Shown: positions 10,615-23,859 of the stretch, in pieces | Layout of the letters: each line of letters starts with the position of its first letter | How positions within the stretch are numbered: position 1 is the first letter of the stretch | Source: Medicago truncatula | Lineage: Eukaryota; Streptophyta; Magnoliopsida; Fabales; Fabaceae | DNA: 64,000 bases | Reading direction: 5' to 3' | Assembly: GCF_003473485.1 (NCBI RefSeq) | Contig: NC_053043.1 | Coordinates: 8,938,001 to 9,002,000, forward strand | The notes under the pieces: model-generated | Told to the model about the DNA's origin: nothing | Database searches by the model: none | The model's input: the letters and a program-made list of their open reading frames with translations, nothing else | Translations under genes and position numbers: made by a program

Positions 10615-10695
10615 TTTTCGGTGGTGGTCGGGGTTTAAACCTCAGACCTTGCATATATGCATTATCCATGCCAGCTGAGCTAAGATCACGAGGAC
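10615..10695 (-). mobile_element. SINE-like tRNA-derived head
   Basis: On the minus strand it reads a box-A-like TTAGCTCAGCTGGCATGG, then ATGCAAGGTCTGAGG and a box-B-like GGTTTAAACCCCG. This is the same layout as the plus-strand copy at 15741-15824. A real tRNA gene is ruled out by the missing acceptor stem pairing. Confidence 0.5.
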
Positions 10696-10814
10696 ATGAC
10701 AAGAGTTTAGAGAGAGACAAAGTACTAGTTGTTTGTATAATAAAAGGCATTAACTAACCATTAGGCATCCTAATTAACTCATCCGCTCGAATAATAAGGT
10801 TACAAACAATTTAC

Positions 10815-10950
10815 AGTAAGTGAAGTTCAGTTGGTAGCTATCAGAAATAATTTGTGAATGGGTTGGGGTTCGTACCCCGGATTCCCCACTTCTCCATAAA
10901 TAATGTGTGTGAATCTAGCCACTAGACCACTTGACAAAAAATAAATAAAT
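10815..10950 (+). mobile_element. SINE-like sequence
   Basis: A box-A-like stretch AAGTTCAGTTGGTAGC and a box-B-like GGGGTTCGTACCCCGG, about 45 bp apart, followed by an A-rich end near 10940-10950. The arrangement is that of a tRNA-derived SINE. Confidence 0.45.
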
Positions 10951-11098
10951 ACGGTTACAAACGATAACAAAATCTTACTGAATCAAATCTAAAACATCAC
11001 ATCAAAACTAATTATTCTTGTTATACATACAAAGCAAAAAAGATCTAACTCAACCTTGATGAAAATTTACGTAGAATTTACGTAGGTATAAGTTCAAA

Positions 11099-11649
11099 TA
11101 GGTATGGCAACAAAACCCATACCTGTGGTTATCCGCCCAAATCAAATTCAATTTGACGGATTTTTCCCGTTTTGACTGAGTTTGGATATGGGTATGGGTT
11201 TTCTCGATCTCAAAACACGGGTATGGGACGGGTAACAGGTATATAGGTACCCACCCCGAACCCATACTCAAACCCGTCCCAAATGTAAAAAATTATTTTA
11301 TGTTGATATGTTATGTTATTTTGTTTGATAATTGTCATGTTAATAAAAACTACCATTGATATTTAAAGGATTAACTAAATTATTTTGTCTAACAAATGTG
11401 AAAGTGAGCTTATTGTTGGATAATGTATTACAACGTTGCTCTTAGGGATGCAAAAAAACTTCTATTTTTTATTAAAAAAATATTCAATGCAGGGACAGGG
11501 ATGGAGCGGGGATACCCGAACCCGTCGGGGACGGGGATGAGATTCAATTTCTCATCCTCGTTGGGTATGGGTAGGGTAACGGGTAAGTATATGAGAATCA
11601 GATATGGGAATGTAAAACCCGTCCCCACCCCGCCCCATTGCCATGCCTA
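11099..11649. mobile_element. Non-autonomous hAT element, 551 bp
   Basis: The ends are TAGGTATGGCAA and TTGCCATGCCTA, with perfect 8-bp target duplications AGTTCAAA at 11091-11098 and 11650-11657. Subterminal regions are GC-rich with repeated GGGTATGGG / CCCGTCCC motifs in opposite orientation at the two ends, while the middle is AT-rich. TAGGGATGGCAA-like ends with 8-bp duplications are typical of Ac-like hAT elements in plants. No transposase. Confidence 0.85.
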
Positions 11650-11657
11650 AGTTCAAA

Positions 11658-14285
11658 GTCTAAATATCTTTGCAAACTCGCAATGATACTACAAGGCGAT
11701 AATTTTTTATATTTTTATCATGTTTTTTTTTTTTTTTTTTTTGAATCTATATTTTTTTTTATGATGTTATAGATACAAAATTTTCACATTGTTTAAAGGA
11801 TTCAAATCTTTTAACACTTTTTCTCAAAAAAAAAAAAAAATCTTTTAACACTTATATCATCAATTCATTGTTTAAATTAGAGAGCAATTTTATGATGTTT
11901 ATATTCCTAAAGAATAATCTTTACCATATTGGGTATAAGATTATATTCTTGAGTGGCCACTGTTTGATCGCTGCAAATCAAATAGGGTACATATCGATGC
12001 TAAAGCAACTATTCAAGACAAAATGAATGGATGGGTTCGATTGGTTAGGACAAACAATTTACAAATTTTTAAGGCCAGAGTATATATGATATGATCATAA
12101 TTGTAGTACCAATTTTAATGGCTATCACTTAAAAAAAAAAAAAATGAATATATTCTCTCTTAAAGCATTTTTTATTTTTATTTTTATAAAATTTCTTAAA
12201 GCATGCTTTTAATTGATTACGAATTGTGTGTAATATTAGTTAGATTTCAACAAAACTAAAGCATGCTTTTAGTTTGATTACATATAATCTATAGGGATAC
12301 GTATAATGTTTGTCAACAAAATCACATTTCTATTTTGATTCATCTTTATCAATATAATATATTAAAAGCTTAACAAAATATCATAAAGTATCCATCCACA
12401 TTTAAATGCTAACTGGAAGAAGTGTTCTAGTTCATATCTTAAAATATTTAGACCTCCTAAAAAAATATAGTATATCTTTAAATTTCTTAGAACCTTTTAT
12501 ATTTTGGATTGATGATTTGAAAGAAACTGGTCCTTTACCTTTCTTTAGTGCACGTAACTTTGAAAGAAAAAAGTGTATGTTACTGAAAATATTCATCGAT
12601 TCGTTCTATAAGAGGAGGAAAAAACAATGAAGTGCACTTCTATATATATATTTTTAAAACAAAAGATGGATTCTTAACATATATTCTAGTTAAATTCCGG
12701 CACAACATATAGTATATGGGAATTGAGAAAAAGAAAGTGGTTATGGATATAAAAGGCTGTAATGAGCTCCACATGTTTTATTAATTGTATGTTTGGAATG
12801 GTGTCAATTTGGACAAAATCACGTCGAGAATTAAAGCAACGCAGAAGCTTTGTATACTAGCTAGCTTCAGAATTTTCACGACGAAAGTGCATTGGGATGC
12901 GGTATTGGATTGACAAACATGTTTCCAAACACATACTAAGAGTATTCAATTGGATGAGATAAGGTTTGAACATGAGTTTACAAGTAGACATATTTTTCAC
13001 GTTACAAGTCGGTTTTGTAAAACTGAGTTATACTCAACTCAAATTCTAATATATTATCATAGTCTATACAAGATTTGTTGAGTCGGTTATAAGGCCATCA
13101 CTACTAAACCATTTAGGTCAACACTTCAGATTTTCACTCTTGAGCGTGGAGAATGTGTTAAAGAACAAGACTAGAAGATGATTCAACCGTTGGACTTATA
13201 GAATTCATATTTAATATAAACTTATTAGGAGGTGTAATTACATTACATTTAACATTTGGTATTGACGGATCTTGATTCATTTTAAATTTTAAATTATTTT
13301 TTATTTATATTATTGAATTTGATTTTAGTAAATTACAAACTATATATGTGAAAGATTTATTATGTGTTTGTATTATTCAAATGTTTCAAATTCTAATTAG
13401 CTGAGCAGAATTGAAGTGCCATTAAAAAAAATTATAATTCTAATTAAAATAAAATAAAATTAGTTTTCCATTTCATGAACTGGATCTAAGTCTAACTCAA
13501 TCAAATCAACCAAGTTTGTTCTAGTTGATTTTATTTAAGTTTGGAATAAATACTACATATATGTCACTCACTATGGTTAACGAAAACCAACACTCACTCA
13601 CTATGGTTATATATCCACTGGATAAGGATAATACTAAATTTAATGTAAAATATTGAATAAAAAAGAGTGTAGACTCTTTATTTAATCAACTTAATTTCAA
13701 CACTTGATAAGACTTTGGAAGATACCCACATTGTGAAAGAAAAATTCTTACACATATGTCAGATCGACCATGAATATTTGTTGGTGGATAATGATATGCC
13801 TGGTTGTCATCGTTGTTCATGATAACGGCACTATAAATTAATTGATCATTGGAGGATCAAGTATTCATAGAATTCTGAATAAGAAACAAAATTATACGAC
13901 ATATGCAAATGGGTTTGTACGTGGCCATTTATTTTATCCTGTTTGCACGTGTACATATATATAGTGTGTGCATGCTCTTGATGCATCATATCCTCATGCA
14001 ATTGAGTTCAAATATAGTAAAAAAATATTAAGAGATTTTTATTCTGTGTTTCTTAAGAATTCATCTCCTCATGTAACTATTGTTTTTATTTTTGGCAAAA
14101 GTGATTACCGGTTAGTACTACATGAATGTTCGATTCCTTTATATGGTTACTACTAAGAGAATGAATGTTTGATTACTTTATATTAATCAACTAACAATCA
14201 ATCACAAACTAATTTATAACTATCAATAGTAATTTCGACTTAGATTTGATTTTTATTTCATGTTTTTATGTGATTTTGTCTTTTA
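11658..14285. other. Gene-free spacer
   Basis: AT-rich with poly(T)/(A) runs near 11730, 11824 and 12130. Short frames (for example 12406-12630) have no recognisable domain and no exon partners. The 17-bp motif TAAAGCATGCTTTTA occurs twice near 12200 and 12258. No gene seen. Confidence 0.45.
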
Positions 14286-14293
14286 AGTGCGAC

Positions 14294-14959
14294 TAGAGCT
14301 ATCAAAATGGGTCAGATCCACCGGACTGGCCCTTCAGCCCTTTATTTTAGTGTGGATCGGGCCGTAAATAAGGCATAAAAAAACAACCCTATCTTTTTGG
14401 GCCAGTCCATCGGGCCTGCATTTTAGATGGGCCGGCCTGGGCTGGCCCGCCGGGCTTGCGGGACGGCCCCTTTTAAAAAATAAATAGTTTATAAATAGTT
14501 TTGTTAGGCAAGACTGAATTATTTTATTATGTAATATTGAATTTTGTTGTCTTCAAGGTTCACTTTATGAGTTATGATAAATACTCTACTTTTGCATTGA
14601 TTCTTTTGTGCTTTTTATCCTTATGGATGTTGATTTAATAGACGTTTTATATATAATTTAACTAAGTTTACGAAGACATATGATTTATTTGATGTATAAT
14701 AATTTATGTAATATGTTTCTATTAAAAAAAATATGTCATATGTAGCTTTATTGTTCATTCAATCGATTTTTTTCCCAAAAAAACAAAATAATACATTTTA
14801 AAATATGGGTCGGGCTGGCCCATCGGGCCGTATAGGCCACTACTAATTGGACTGGGCTCAATTTTCGTAGCCCATTAATCAAGTGGGCCGACCCACTCAA
14901 ACCCATTTATATGAGTTGGTCCACCGAGCCGAGGCGGGCCGGCTCATTTGACAGCTCTA
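14294..14959. mobile_element. Non-autonomous hAT element, 666 bp
   Basis: The ends are TAGAGCTATCAAAATGGGT and, inverted, TAGAGCTGTCAAATGAGCC. Perfect 8-bp target duplications AGTGCGAC occur at 14286-14293 and 14960-14967. The subterminal zones are rich in GGGCC/GGCCC motifs (about 14320-14475 and 14810-14945) around an AT-rich centre with no coding frame. The structure parallels the 11099-11649 element. Confidence 0.85.
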
Positions 14960-14967
14960 AGTGCGAC

Positions 14968-15740
14968 GTTGTCTTGTTTGTCGTCTTGATACAATGTTAT
15001 TTTGTTTTCTAGCTTATTGTGATATTTGTTAATTTGGTTCAGATTGTTAAATCAACTCCAATTCATTGTAAATTCAATCAATAACTAATTAAACGATAAT
15101 GTTACATATTCCAAAATATGTGTTTTGCAATCAATTTGTGATATTTTGTAGTTTCATACTATTAATTTGAGTAATGTGAATTTGTTAGCAATTTGTGATA
15201 TTCCAAAGTAAAGTGATACTTTTTTTTTTTTAAGTTTTAAGGAGGTTGAATCTGTGTTGTTTTTGATGTATTTTATTAATTTAAATGATGAATATCATTT
15301 TTAGTAAAAAAGATGACAAAATTAACAACGAGTTATGTATGTTCTTGACTAATGATTAGAACATCCAAAAATATAGTGATAGACCAACATAGCCTAGTCA
15401 TTTTCAAAGACTCTTCTGGATTCACAAGCAGTTCACATTTAGAAAGGCATTCTCCTCTTCAAACCATGGATAGAGAATAGAATAAAATCAAGTTAAATCT
15501 TATCATAAGAATGTGTGGAATACTATGATAGTCAATTCAATCTAAAGCTTGGACGGGAATTGATTTGTGATGTGATCAGTTTTAGTCTAATTCATTTTTA
15601 CACGAAATGACCCACCTAGCTACACGTTATATTCTTTCTAACTACTTTATCCTAGTCATGAATCTTTTTTTCTCTCTGAAATAGTAGTCGATCAATTAAT
15701 CATATATTCACTTCCCACTAATTAAACAATCGCGTTTTAC
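14968..15740. other. Gene-free spacer
   Basis: AT-rich sequence between the hAT element and the SINE/LINE pieces. No gene, RNA or transposon terminus recognised. Confidence 0.45.
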
Positions 15741-15824
15741 GAACTTAGGTCAGTTGGTAGGGACAGTACATAATATATGCAAGGTTTGAGGTTCGAATTC
15801 CAAACACCACAAAAAAAAAAAAAA
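15741..15824 (+). mobile_element. SINE-like insertion with poly(A) end
   Basis: A box-A-like CTTAGGTCAGTTGGTAG, the linker ATATATGCAAGGTTTGAGG, a box-B-like GGTTCGAATTCC, and then a run of 14 A. The same layout is seen in inverted orientation at 10615-10695. Confidence 0.55.
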
Positions 15825-16070
15825 CAATTAGTTTACTTTTTTTTTTGTTGCAATAGAAAAAAAGGAAACATGAAAAGAAACTAAGCTCGCACACAAGCAA
15901 TGCCTACAATATCAGTCATCAACACGATACTGAATTGCCGAGGACAACTATTCCAAAGTTGTAAGATATCGCTGGATGAAGTTTCAGTCTTTGCAAACCA
16001 TTCGACACATTAATTTCCCTCTCTAAGAATATGCTGAAAGAAATATTCCAATTTCCTATGCAAAAATGAC
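15825..16070 (-). pseudogene. LINE (non-LTR retrotransposon) RNase H fragment
   Basis: On the minus strand, from about 16045 to a stop at 15881, the frame reads FFQHILREGN-stop-CVEWFAKTE and continues to LQLWNSCPRQF and DIVGIACVRA. The pattern HILREGN.C..WFAK is that of the RNase H tail of plant L1-type LINEs. One in-frame stop shows that it is dead. The downstream AT-rich end with a poly(A)-like run (near 15830) fits a LINE 3' end. Confidence 0.65.
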
Positions 16071-17637
16071 AAACTCAAAATCATTGCTATTTTTATGATA
16101 GTTGTTATGTTAATATTTTTCTACTTTATTTGTATTTGAATTCTAAACTTTTACTTCTTACCTCCTTTAATCTTTTAGTTCAACGAACTAAATTAATCAT
16201 CCCTGGAACAATTGTTTTGTTGGCATGACATTGGAAAAGAAAAAGAGTGAGAAAATTAATTAAGGCATGCGTAGCTATATATGAATTAATCATAATTTAG
16301 AGCAACAGGTTATTTATGCTGTGACCTTATCAAGGCGATTGAGGTAAAATAGGTGAGATATGCATTACACCTTGATGAATTAAAGGTAATGTATCTCTAA
16401 TGACAAGTATAATTCAATTCTTAAACGAATGAGATAGTGATCACAAGTACTCTAAAATCTCTCGGTTAACTATTTAATTACCTCCACTAATTATCTCTCT
16501 CCACTTCATGAGACACAATCTGGCGCAGGCACTATAGAAAGCAACACTGCATGTGAGTAAAGACCTAAAGTTGAATGAATCTAATCCCCGTCAAACTCTG
16601 CATGCCCCATACACCTTTGTTTTAGCTAGTAGACAATAAACAATTACTAAAGTGTATATATCCACATTGTTATTTAAGATTTACTTTCTGTTTCTTCATG
16701 GTTTTGTAGCTTAGAAAGATACAACATTTTATGGTCGAAAAAAAAGATAGCACATAGTTTAGCATACTTTATATAGCTAGATTGTCAATGACTAGATATA
16801 GTAACAGGTAAACTAATTATTGGCAAGGTTCTTTGCTTGCTTGCTTGTATATTCAGCTCTGTCTTGCAGTCACTCCACTTGCTTTAAGAATGCATCAAAC
16901 ACGCATAAACTTTGTCACTTCTTGTGCAATTTTGGTTTTATTTATTAAAAAACTTCTAGGTTAAAATAATTTTTTTACCCAAAATGTTTTATTGTGTTTT
17001 CTTTATTGAAAATTTCTTGGTCAAATAATTATACTAAATGTGAATAAGTAAATTGAAAATCAATATAATTACAAATATTAATAAAAAAATTCTTGATTTT
17101 TGCGAACAACAAAATCAAGGTCGTCTTAGACACTTTGGTGATCCATTCTAATATTAAGACTTCGGCCCCTAAAATTGGATGGGCCACAAAAATAAACTAT
17201 TATATATATACAAAAATTATGTTTTAATAAGCACTAAACACTTATTCAAATGTAACCAAAAAAAAAACACTTATTCAAAAAAAAAATAAGCACTAAACAC
17301 TTTTTTTTTTTTGAACGAAATATGTTTATAACATTTCATTAATAAAAAAAGTATTAATACAACATGGTACATAAAATAAGTAGTGGAACTAGCTACCAAT
17401 GTAGTTATCCTTGCTAGCAACCCTATTTCCATGTCTCATATTAAACTCAACTCAAGAGTTTGTAAATTTAGAAGCGAAAGCACTAAGTTGACCATAAAAA
17501 AAAAATAAAAAATTAAATTACATGGCTAAAATTCAAAATAATTATCTAAGCATTTCAAGTGACTTGAAAGTTTGATAGTAACACGTACTAAGATGGAAAA
17601 GTGGATGGGCCACAAAGTAATTTTATTTAAAGGTTTT
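16071..17637. other. Gene-free spacer
   Basis: AT-rich. Near 17228 and 17286 the phrase TAAGCACTAAACACTT is repeated around short A-runs, which hints at a small retroposition. No coding frame or RNA gene recognised. Confidence 0.4.
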
Positions 17638-17705
17638 GTTAACGAGTACATCCGAAACACTCTTTAAACATTTTAAAATAAGTAATTATTCTTAAAAAAA
17701 AAACC
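17638..17705. mobile_element. Partial copy of the MITE found at 59617-59775
   Basis: GTTAACGAGT followed by ATTATTCTTAAAAAA aligns for about 65 bp with the left part of the 59617 element (GTTAACGAGTGTCTCCAAGC). The right end is missing. Confidence 0.5.
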
Positions 17706-19870
17706 ATTATTATTTTTTGCTCGAAAGGGTCGTGGCCCAACCGAGCCCTAATATGGCTCTACCAATGACAGTGGCAGAGACGGGAATCTAGACTAGAGGT
17801 GCAAATTTGTTTACAAACATGTTGAGATAAACAAACATGCTTTCTAGTATATCTTCGTTAATGCATGAGATCTATTTTATTGATTAACTTTTGATTCCTC
17901 GTTCAGTTAACATTTATAATAGCATTACGATGCGAGCCGATACTAATTTTTTATTGTAAATCTAGCCCTATTTCTAACAAGTGGCGAAGCTTTTCACGAG
18001 CTGGGATGGCCCCAAAAAAATTAAGAAATTAACAATTATAAAACCATATTACGAAATTTTAAATAATTTTACGACGTTTTAGTTTTTGGCAATATATTAT
18101 CTTTTAAAAGCATCTCCAATGCTCACTTTTTTAACAAAATAACGTTTGCATGTTTAGATTTTTTTTGGTGGTGCTTTGCATGTTTAGATTGAGAACATTT
18201 TAAATAATTTTTTGTTTTTGTTTTACGTGGAAAACATTTTCCGAGATCTCTCAATGCATGTCTTGTACACTTGATTACGAGTTGAGACACTTAATTAGTT
18301 GATATATTGATTATTGCACCATAGACGGGTGAAATGGCGTAAGCATCACTTTTTACTTGTACACGTTCGATATAATTAGCTCCTTTAATGGCATGCATGC
18401 CTTTGCTTTTTGGTTTCCCTTAGAGGTATGATAATGTTGTTCCCTTTCTCACACTACTTCTTTTTCTTCTTCTTTTTTGGGTAATACTTATGTTATTTTA
18501 TGGGTCTTAATTAATTAGCTAACATATGGGCCCTTACCCTGCTTCAAATATTACTGAAATTTGAGGAATTAAGGTAATTTTCCGATGCGTGAGAGCAATT
18601 TTAGAAGTTTAAAAAGCAATTTTTCAAATATTTTGGTTAGTGTAGAGAAAAAGAACATGTACTATAAGTCTTAAAAAAATAAATTAAATGACATACATTA
18701 GGAAATTATAGTATTTTACTATATATCCATTCATGTGTGCTTGAAGTTAGAATCTCAAACTTCTTTTTCATTAACTCAAACTAGTTGAACTAGTTAATCT
18801 TCCTACTATAAATTTAAATCGACGATCCACTACCTTTAAACTCTTCAAAATATTAACGGAAAAAAACAAAAGAACTATATTATAAAAGGGCCACCTCAAA
18901 TCAAATTCATGCATTCATTAGAGACGGCTATATTGTGCTGTTTTATTTTTTATCCCTCTTGTTGGATGATTCTTAATTTATATATTAGTGATCCATCATA
19001 ATGAGGTCATTGGTCAATATCTTCTTTGCATCTTAATAAGTTATACAAATTCATTTTGTTTTTGGTGTATGTTCAATGTTTAATTCCCTTTCATTTTCTT
19101 TTGTTATAAGCCTCCTGCGACCACCAATTTTATATCATAAGAATAAGAAACAAAAAGGTAGCTTAAGCATCCTATTGTGCAGTATCATCATCAATTTAAT
19201 ACAAACGAACAATATCAACTATCAAAGACAAAGATTATGACATTATATTTTTTTATTTCATTATCCTATTATAATTTTTTTATGACCGAAAGTTTTAAGT
19301 GAGTTGCAAGGCCGCAAATAGTAAGTTTTGCATTGTTTGCATGCTTCATGTGCTTCGATTTCTGCTTTATTCATTCATTTTTATTTTCCAAAAAAAAAAA
19401 TTCATTTTCCTCATAGTTTCATTAACGTGTCCATGCTTCCTAAGAAGCAAAAAGACGAGTGAAAATAACAGATCTTTATTAAAAGATAAAAATATATAAA
19501 ATATGAAAACTTGCAAAGAGAAAAAGGTGGTAGCCACCTGTGACTGTGGAGTTGGGTGATTTTGTGAAGAAGAAATCGAACAAGCATTCCCCACCAAAAA
19601 CAAAGATGACTCAAACTCCTTAATGAATAATATGATGGCCACATTCTCTGTGTGACAAAATATGGTATTTGGTAGGGGTCCATCAATATGTGTTCACATT
19701 CATTCTCCACGAGAGTTTCTGCTCACTCTTTTCAAATAGTACCTATGAACCATTATATATATATTAAGTTCCAAGTTTATCACTCAGGAAGAGAGATTAC
19801 ATGTCAGACGAATGATACAAATGATCTTGTCACGCATGCTAATACACAATTTTGATCTTAAATATCTTTA
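17706..19870. other. Gene-free spacer
   Basis: AT-rich. A CAGTGGCAGAGACGGG motif near 17768 resembles a hAT terminus but has no partner. Frames at 19299-19710 overlap each other on both strands, have no domain and are not supported as genes. Confidence 0.4.
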
Positions 19871-19879
19871 ATAATCTAT

Positions 19880-20023
19880 TAGAAAAAATTATAAAAATTT
19901 GATATTTTAAAAATACTCATCAAGATGAATCCAATAACAAATTATATGCAACTATTTGTCTTTATATATTATATAAATAATACAAATTTTTAAAATATGT
20001 CATTTAAAATGGGACGGAAGGAA
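19880..20023. mobile_element. Partial Stowaway-like MITE (right end)
   Basis: Ends in GGGACGGAAGGAATA, the usual right terminus of this MITE group (compare 42520-42532). The left terminus is not recognisable. Confidence 0.5.
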
Positions 20024-21230
20024 TACCAACTAACAACAATATCTAGCAGCTAACTAATAACTATTGGCAACCATATATCTAACAACTAATTAACATTTGT
20101 CCTTAAAAATATTTATTATTTTACTAAAAATGGTAATGGTCCACTTTGAACCGTTTTCCTGAGATCCATGTTTTTTTTAGGAATTTTGAAGGTCCTTGCC
20201 CCTTTATTAAACTATGTGTGACAAAATTGTTTTATTAAATGGGTGACATGTTTTTTTCTTTCTTTTTTTTTACATTTATATTCTACAGGTTTTTCAGTGT
20301 TTTATTTCTATCTCTAATTTCAATTATTAAAATATCACTTTATTCTTAATGATTTTAAAGTTTTGTATAAAAAACATTGAAAATTAATTTTTATTATTAT
20401 TATTATTTGTATTTACATTTCTTTCCAAATCTTTAAAAATAGAAAGTGAATTAAAAATAGATGAGTATCGATCATATGTGTGTAACGTCATCATATAAAA
20501 GATGAGGTCTAATCTGTAAGATTTAATTCACTTAACAATATTAATATTACTAGGCTTAATACATTATTTCGATTGAAATCTGCAACCTCATAGTTATTTG
20601 TGAGTTTTAGAAGACGTTTGTCGCTTTGTTACATATCTAAAAAAGAGGTGAGACCTGAATTATGGATGGTTAGCAAGTATAGATGATTACATAACATAAA
20701 TGAGGAAATTAATTGTCCTATTAACAAAGGGCATAAACGAAGGAATTGAAGATTAAAACTTTAAAATATAGTCTTTATGACATGAACTGGATGACATGCG
20801 GACAACTACAAAGACTTATCTCTTTAGTTAAGTCGGACTACATAGGTGGAAAAAATATTTAATATGATTAATGTATTGCATGATATATTTTATAATAAAA
20901 AACATTATTTGTTTCTTTATAATTGTTTTTATGGACAACAACAATTTTATATTTTGAAATGATAAAAATCACATAAAATAAATTAATATAAGCAAAACAA
21001 AATCCAGTCATTTATAGGCATCAAATATATGTAAGAATTATTTTATTTTATACTAAATCAATTCATTTGCATTTGTTTTATGTTTTGTATTACTATATTA
21101 GTCTATTAATTTGTAAGAATTATCCTCTTGATGCATATATACACATTAGAATTTGTGACAATAATACAATACTTTTGTTAATTAAATAAATAGTTTTTCC
21201 ATTCTTAACCATTCCTTCAAGTTGGATGCC
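20024..21230. other. AT-rich spacer upstream of ACC oxidase
   Basis: Contains the upstream region of the ACC oxidase gene. No gene or transposon terminus seen. Regulatory elements cannot be named with confidence from sequence alone. Confidence 0.45.
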
Positions 21231-21238
21231 TATAAATA
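21231..21238 (+). promoter_or_regulatory. Putative TATA box of ACC oxidase
   Basis: TATAAATA lies 123 bp upstream of the ATG at 21354 and is followed by a CA/TC-rich leader, a normal plant promoter geometry. Confidence 0.6.
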
Positions 21239-21341
21239 CATTACATTGCACCTTAAGAATCGCACTCCTCACAGCATATACTCTCATTCACATATAGCTG
21301 AATATTGAAGTGAGAGAAAAGAAAGAAACAAAGAAAGTTAA

Positions 21342-23145
<1,804 letters not shown>

Positions 23146-23450
23146 AAAAAAATGCATATTATTAGATTGATTATGTGTGGTTTTGTTAATAAGCTGAGAT
23201 TATTAAGCGATTTAGTCTTTGGTGTTTATTTATTATATATAATTGGTATGGGAGGTTAAGATCGAAAATGTTATTAAAGTTTTATAATAAACTATGATTA
23301 GTTCGATCTTAGATTGTGTGTAATCACCGATCAGTGATGATTAACTGATTAAGTATATGTAATGTGATGCAGTGATGTAGTAGTACTGTTTTTTTTAAAG
23401 CAAAACAAGGTGCTGTCTCATGATTCTTCTTTGGCTTATTGTGCTTTTGT

Positions 23451-23456
23451 AATAAA
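23451..23456 (+). terminator. Possible polyadenylation signal of ACC oxidase
   Basis: AATAAA about 305 bp after the stop codon, in a T-rich 3' region. Confidence 0.45.
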
Positions 23457-23743
23457 ATATTATTCTTCATGCATTAAAAAATACATATATAAGAGACAGA
23501 AATGTTCATTAAAATTAACGTAAGGGAGTAAAACACAATTACCTACTAGAATCTAACAAAAGTGAAGCCAAAAACACAGTTAAAGGTGTGGAATACCCTA
23601 GTGGATTTGACAACTCTTGAGCATCAAATGATACATTCCCCTATTTTCACAAAGTGTTCACACTTCTGAAGACAAAATATGAGTGTTTGTTTTCGCGTCA
23701 AAAAATTTACGGATGTGCGTGCAAAAGTAAGGATTAGTAACTA

Positions 23744-23850
23744 TTTTCTCCGTCTCACAATTATTGTCTCTTTAATATTTTTTTCTTTTTTTCTTAAATA
23801 ATTGTCACTTTATAATACCAATGCAGTATTTATTTATTTTTTTCCTCTTG
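23744..23850. mobile_element. Truncated Stowaway-like MITE
   Basis: TCTCCGTCTCACAATTATTG through a TTTTTTCTT run to ACCAATGCAGTATTTATT matches, inverted, the right half of the full-length MITE at 42256-42530. The other terminus is absent. Confidence 0.6.
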
Positions 23851-23859
23851 TCGGAGTAT

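Noticed and set aside
10615-10695. tRNA gene
   Set aside because: Box A and box B-like sequences are present, but the acceptor and anticodon stems do not pair, and the same pattern recurs with a poly(A) end elsewhere, so SINE is the better call.
19299-19710. Overlapping frames of 66-99 codons on both strands as a small gene
   Set aside because: Frames overlap on opposite strands, have low-complexity hydrophobic content and no recognisable motif or splice structure.
16500-20000. microRNA precursor
   Set aside because: I looked for familiar mature sequences (for example the miR156, miR166, miR172 types) with a complementary arm nearby and found none that pair.
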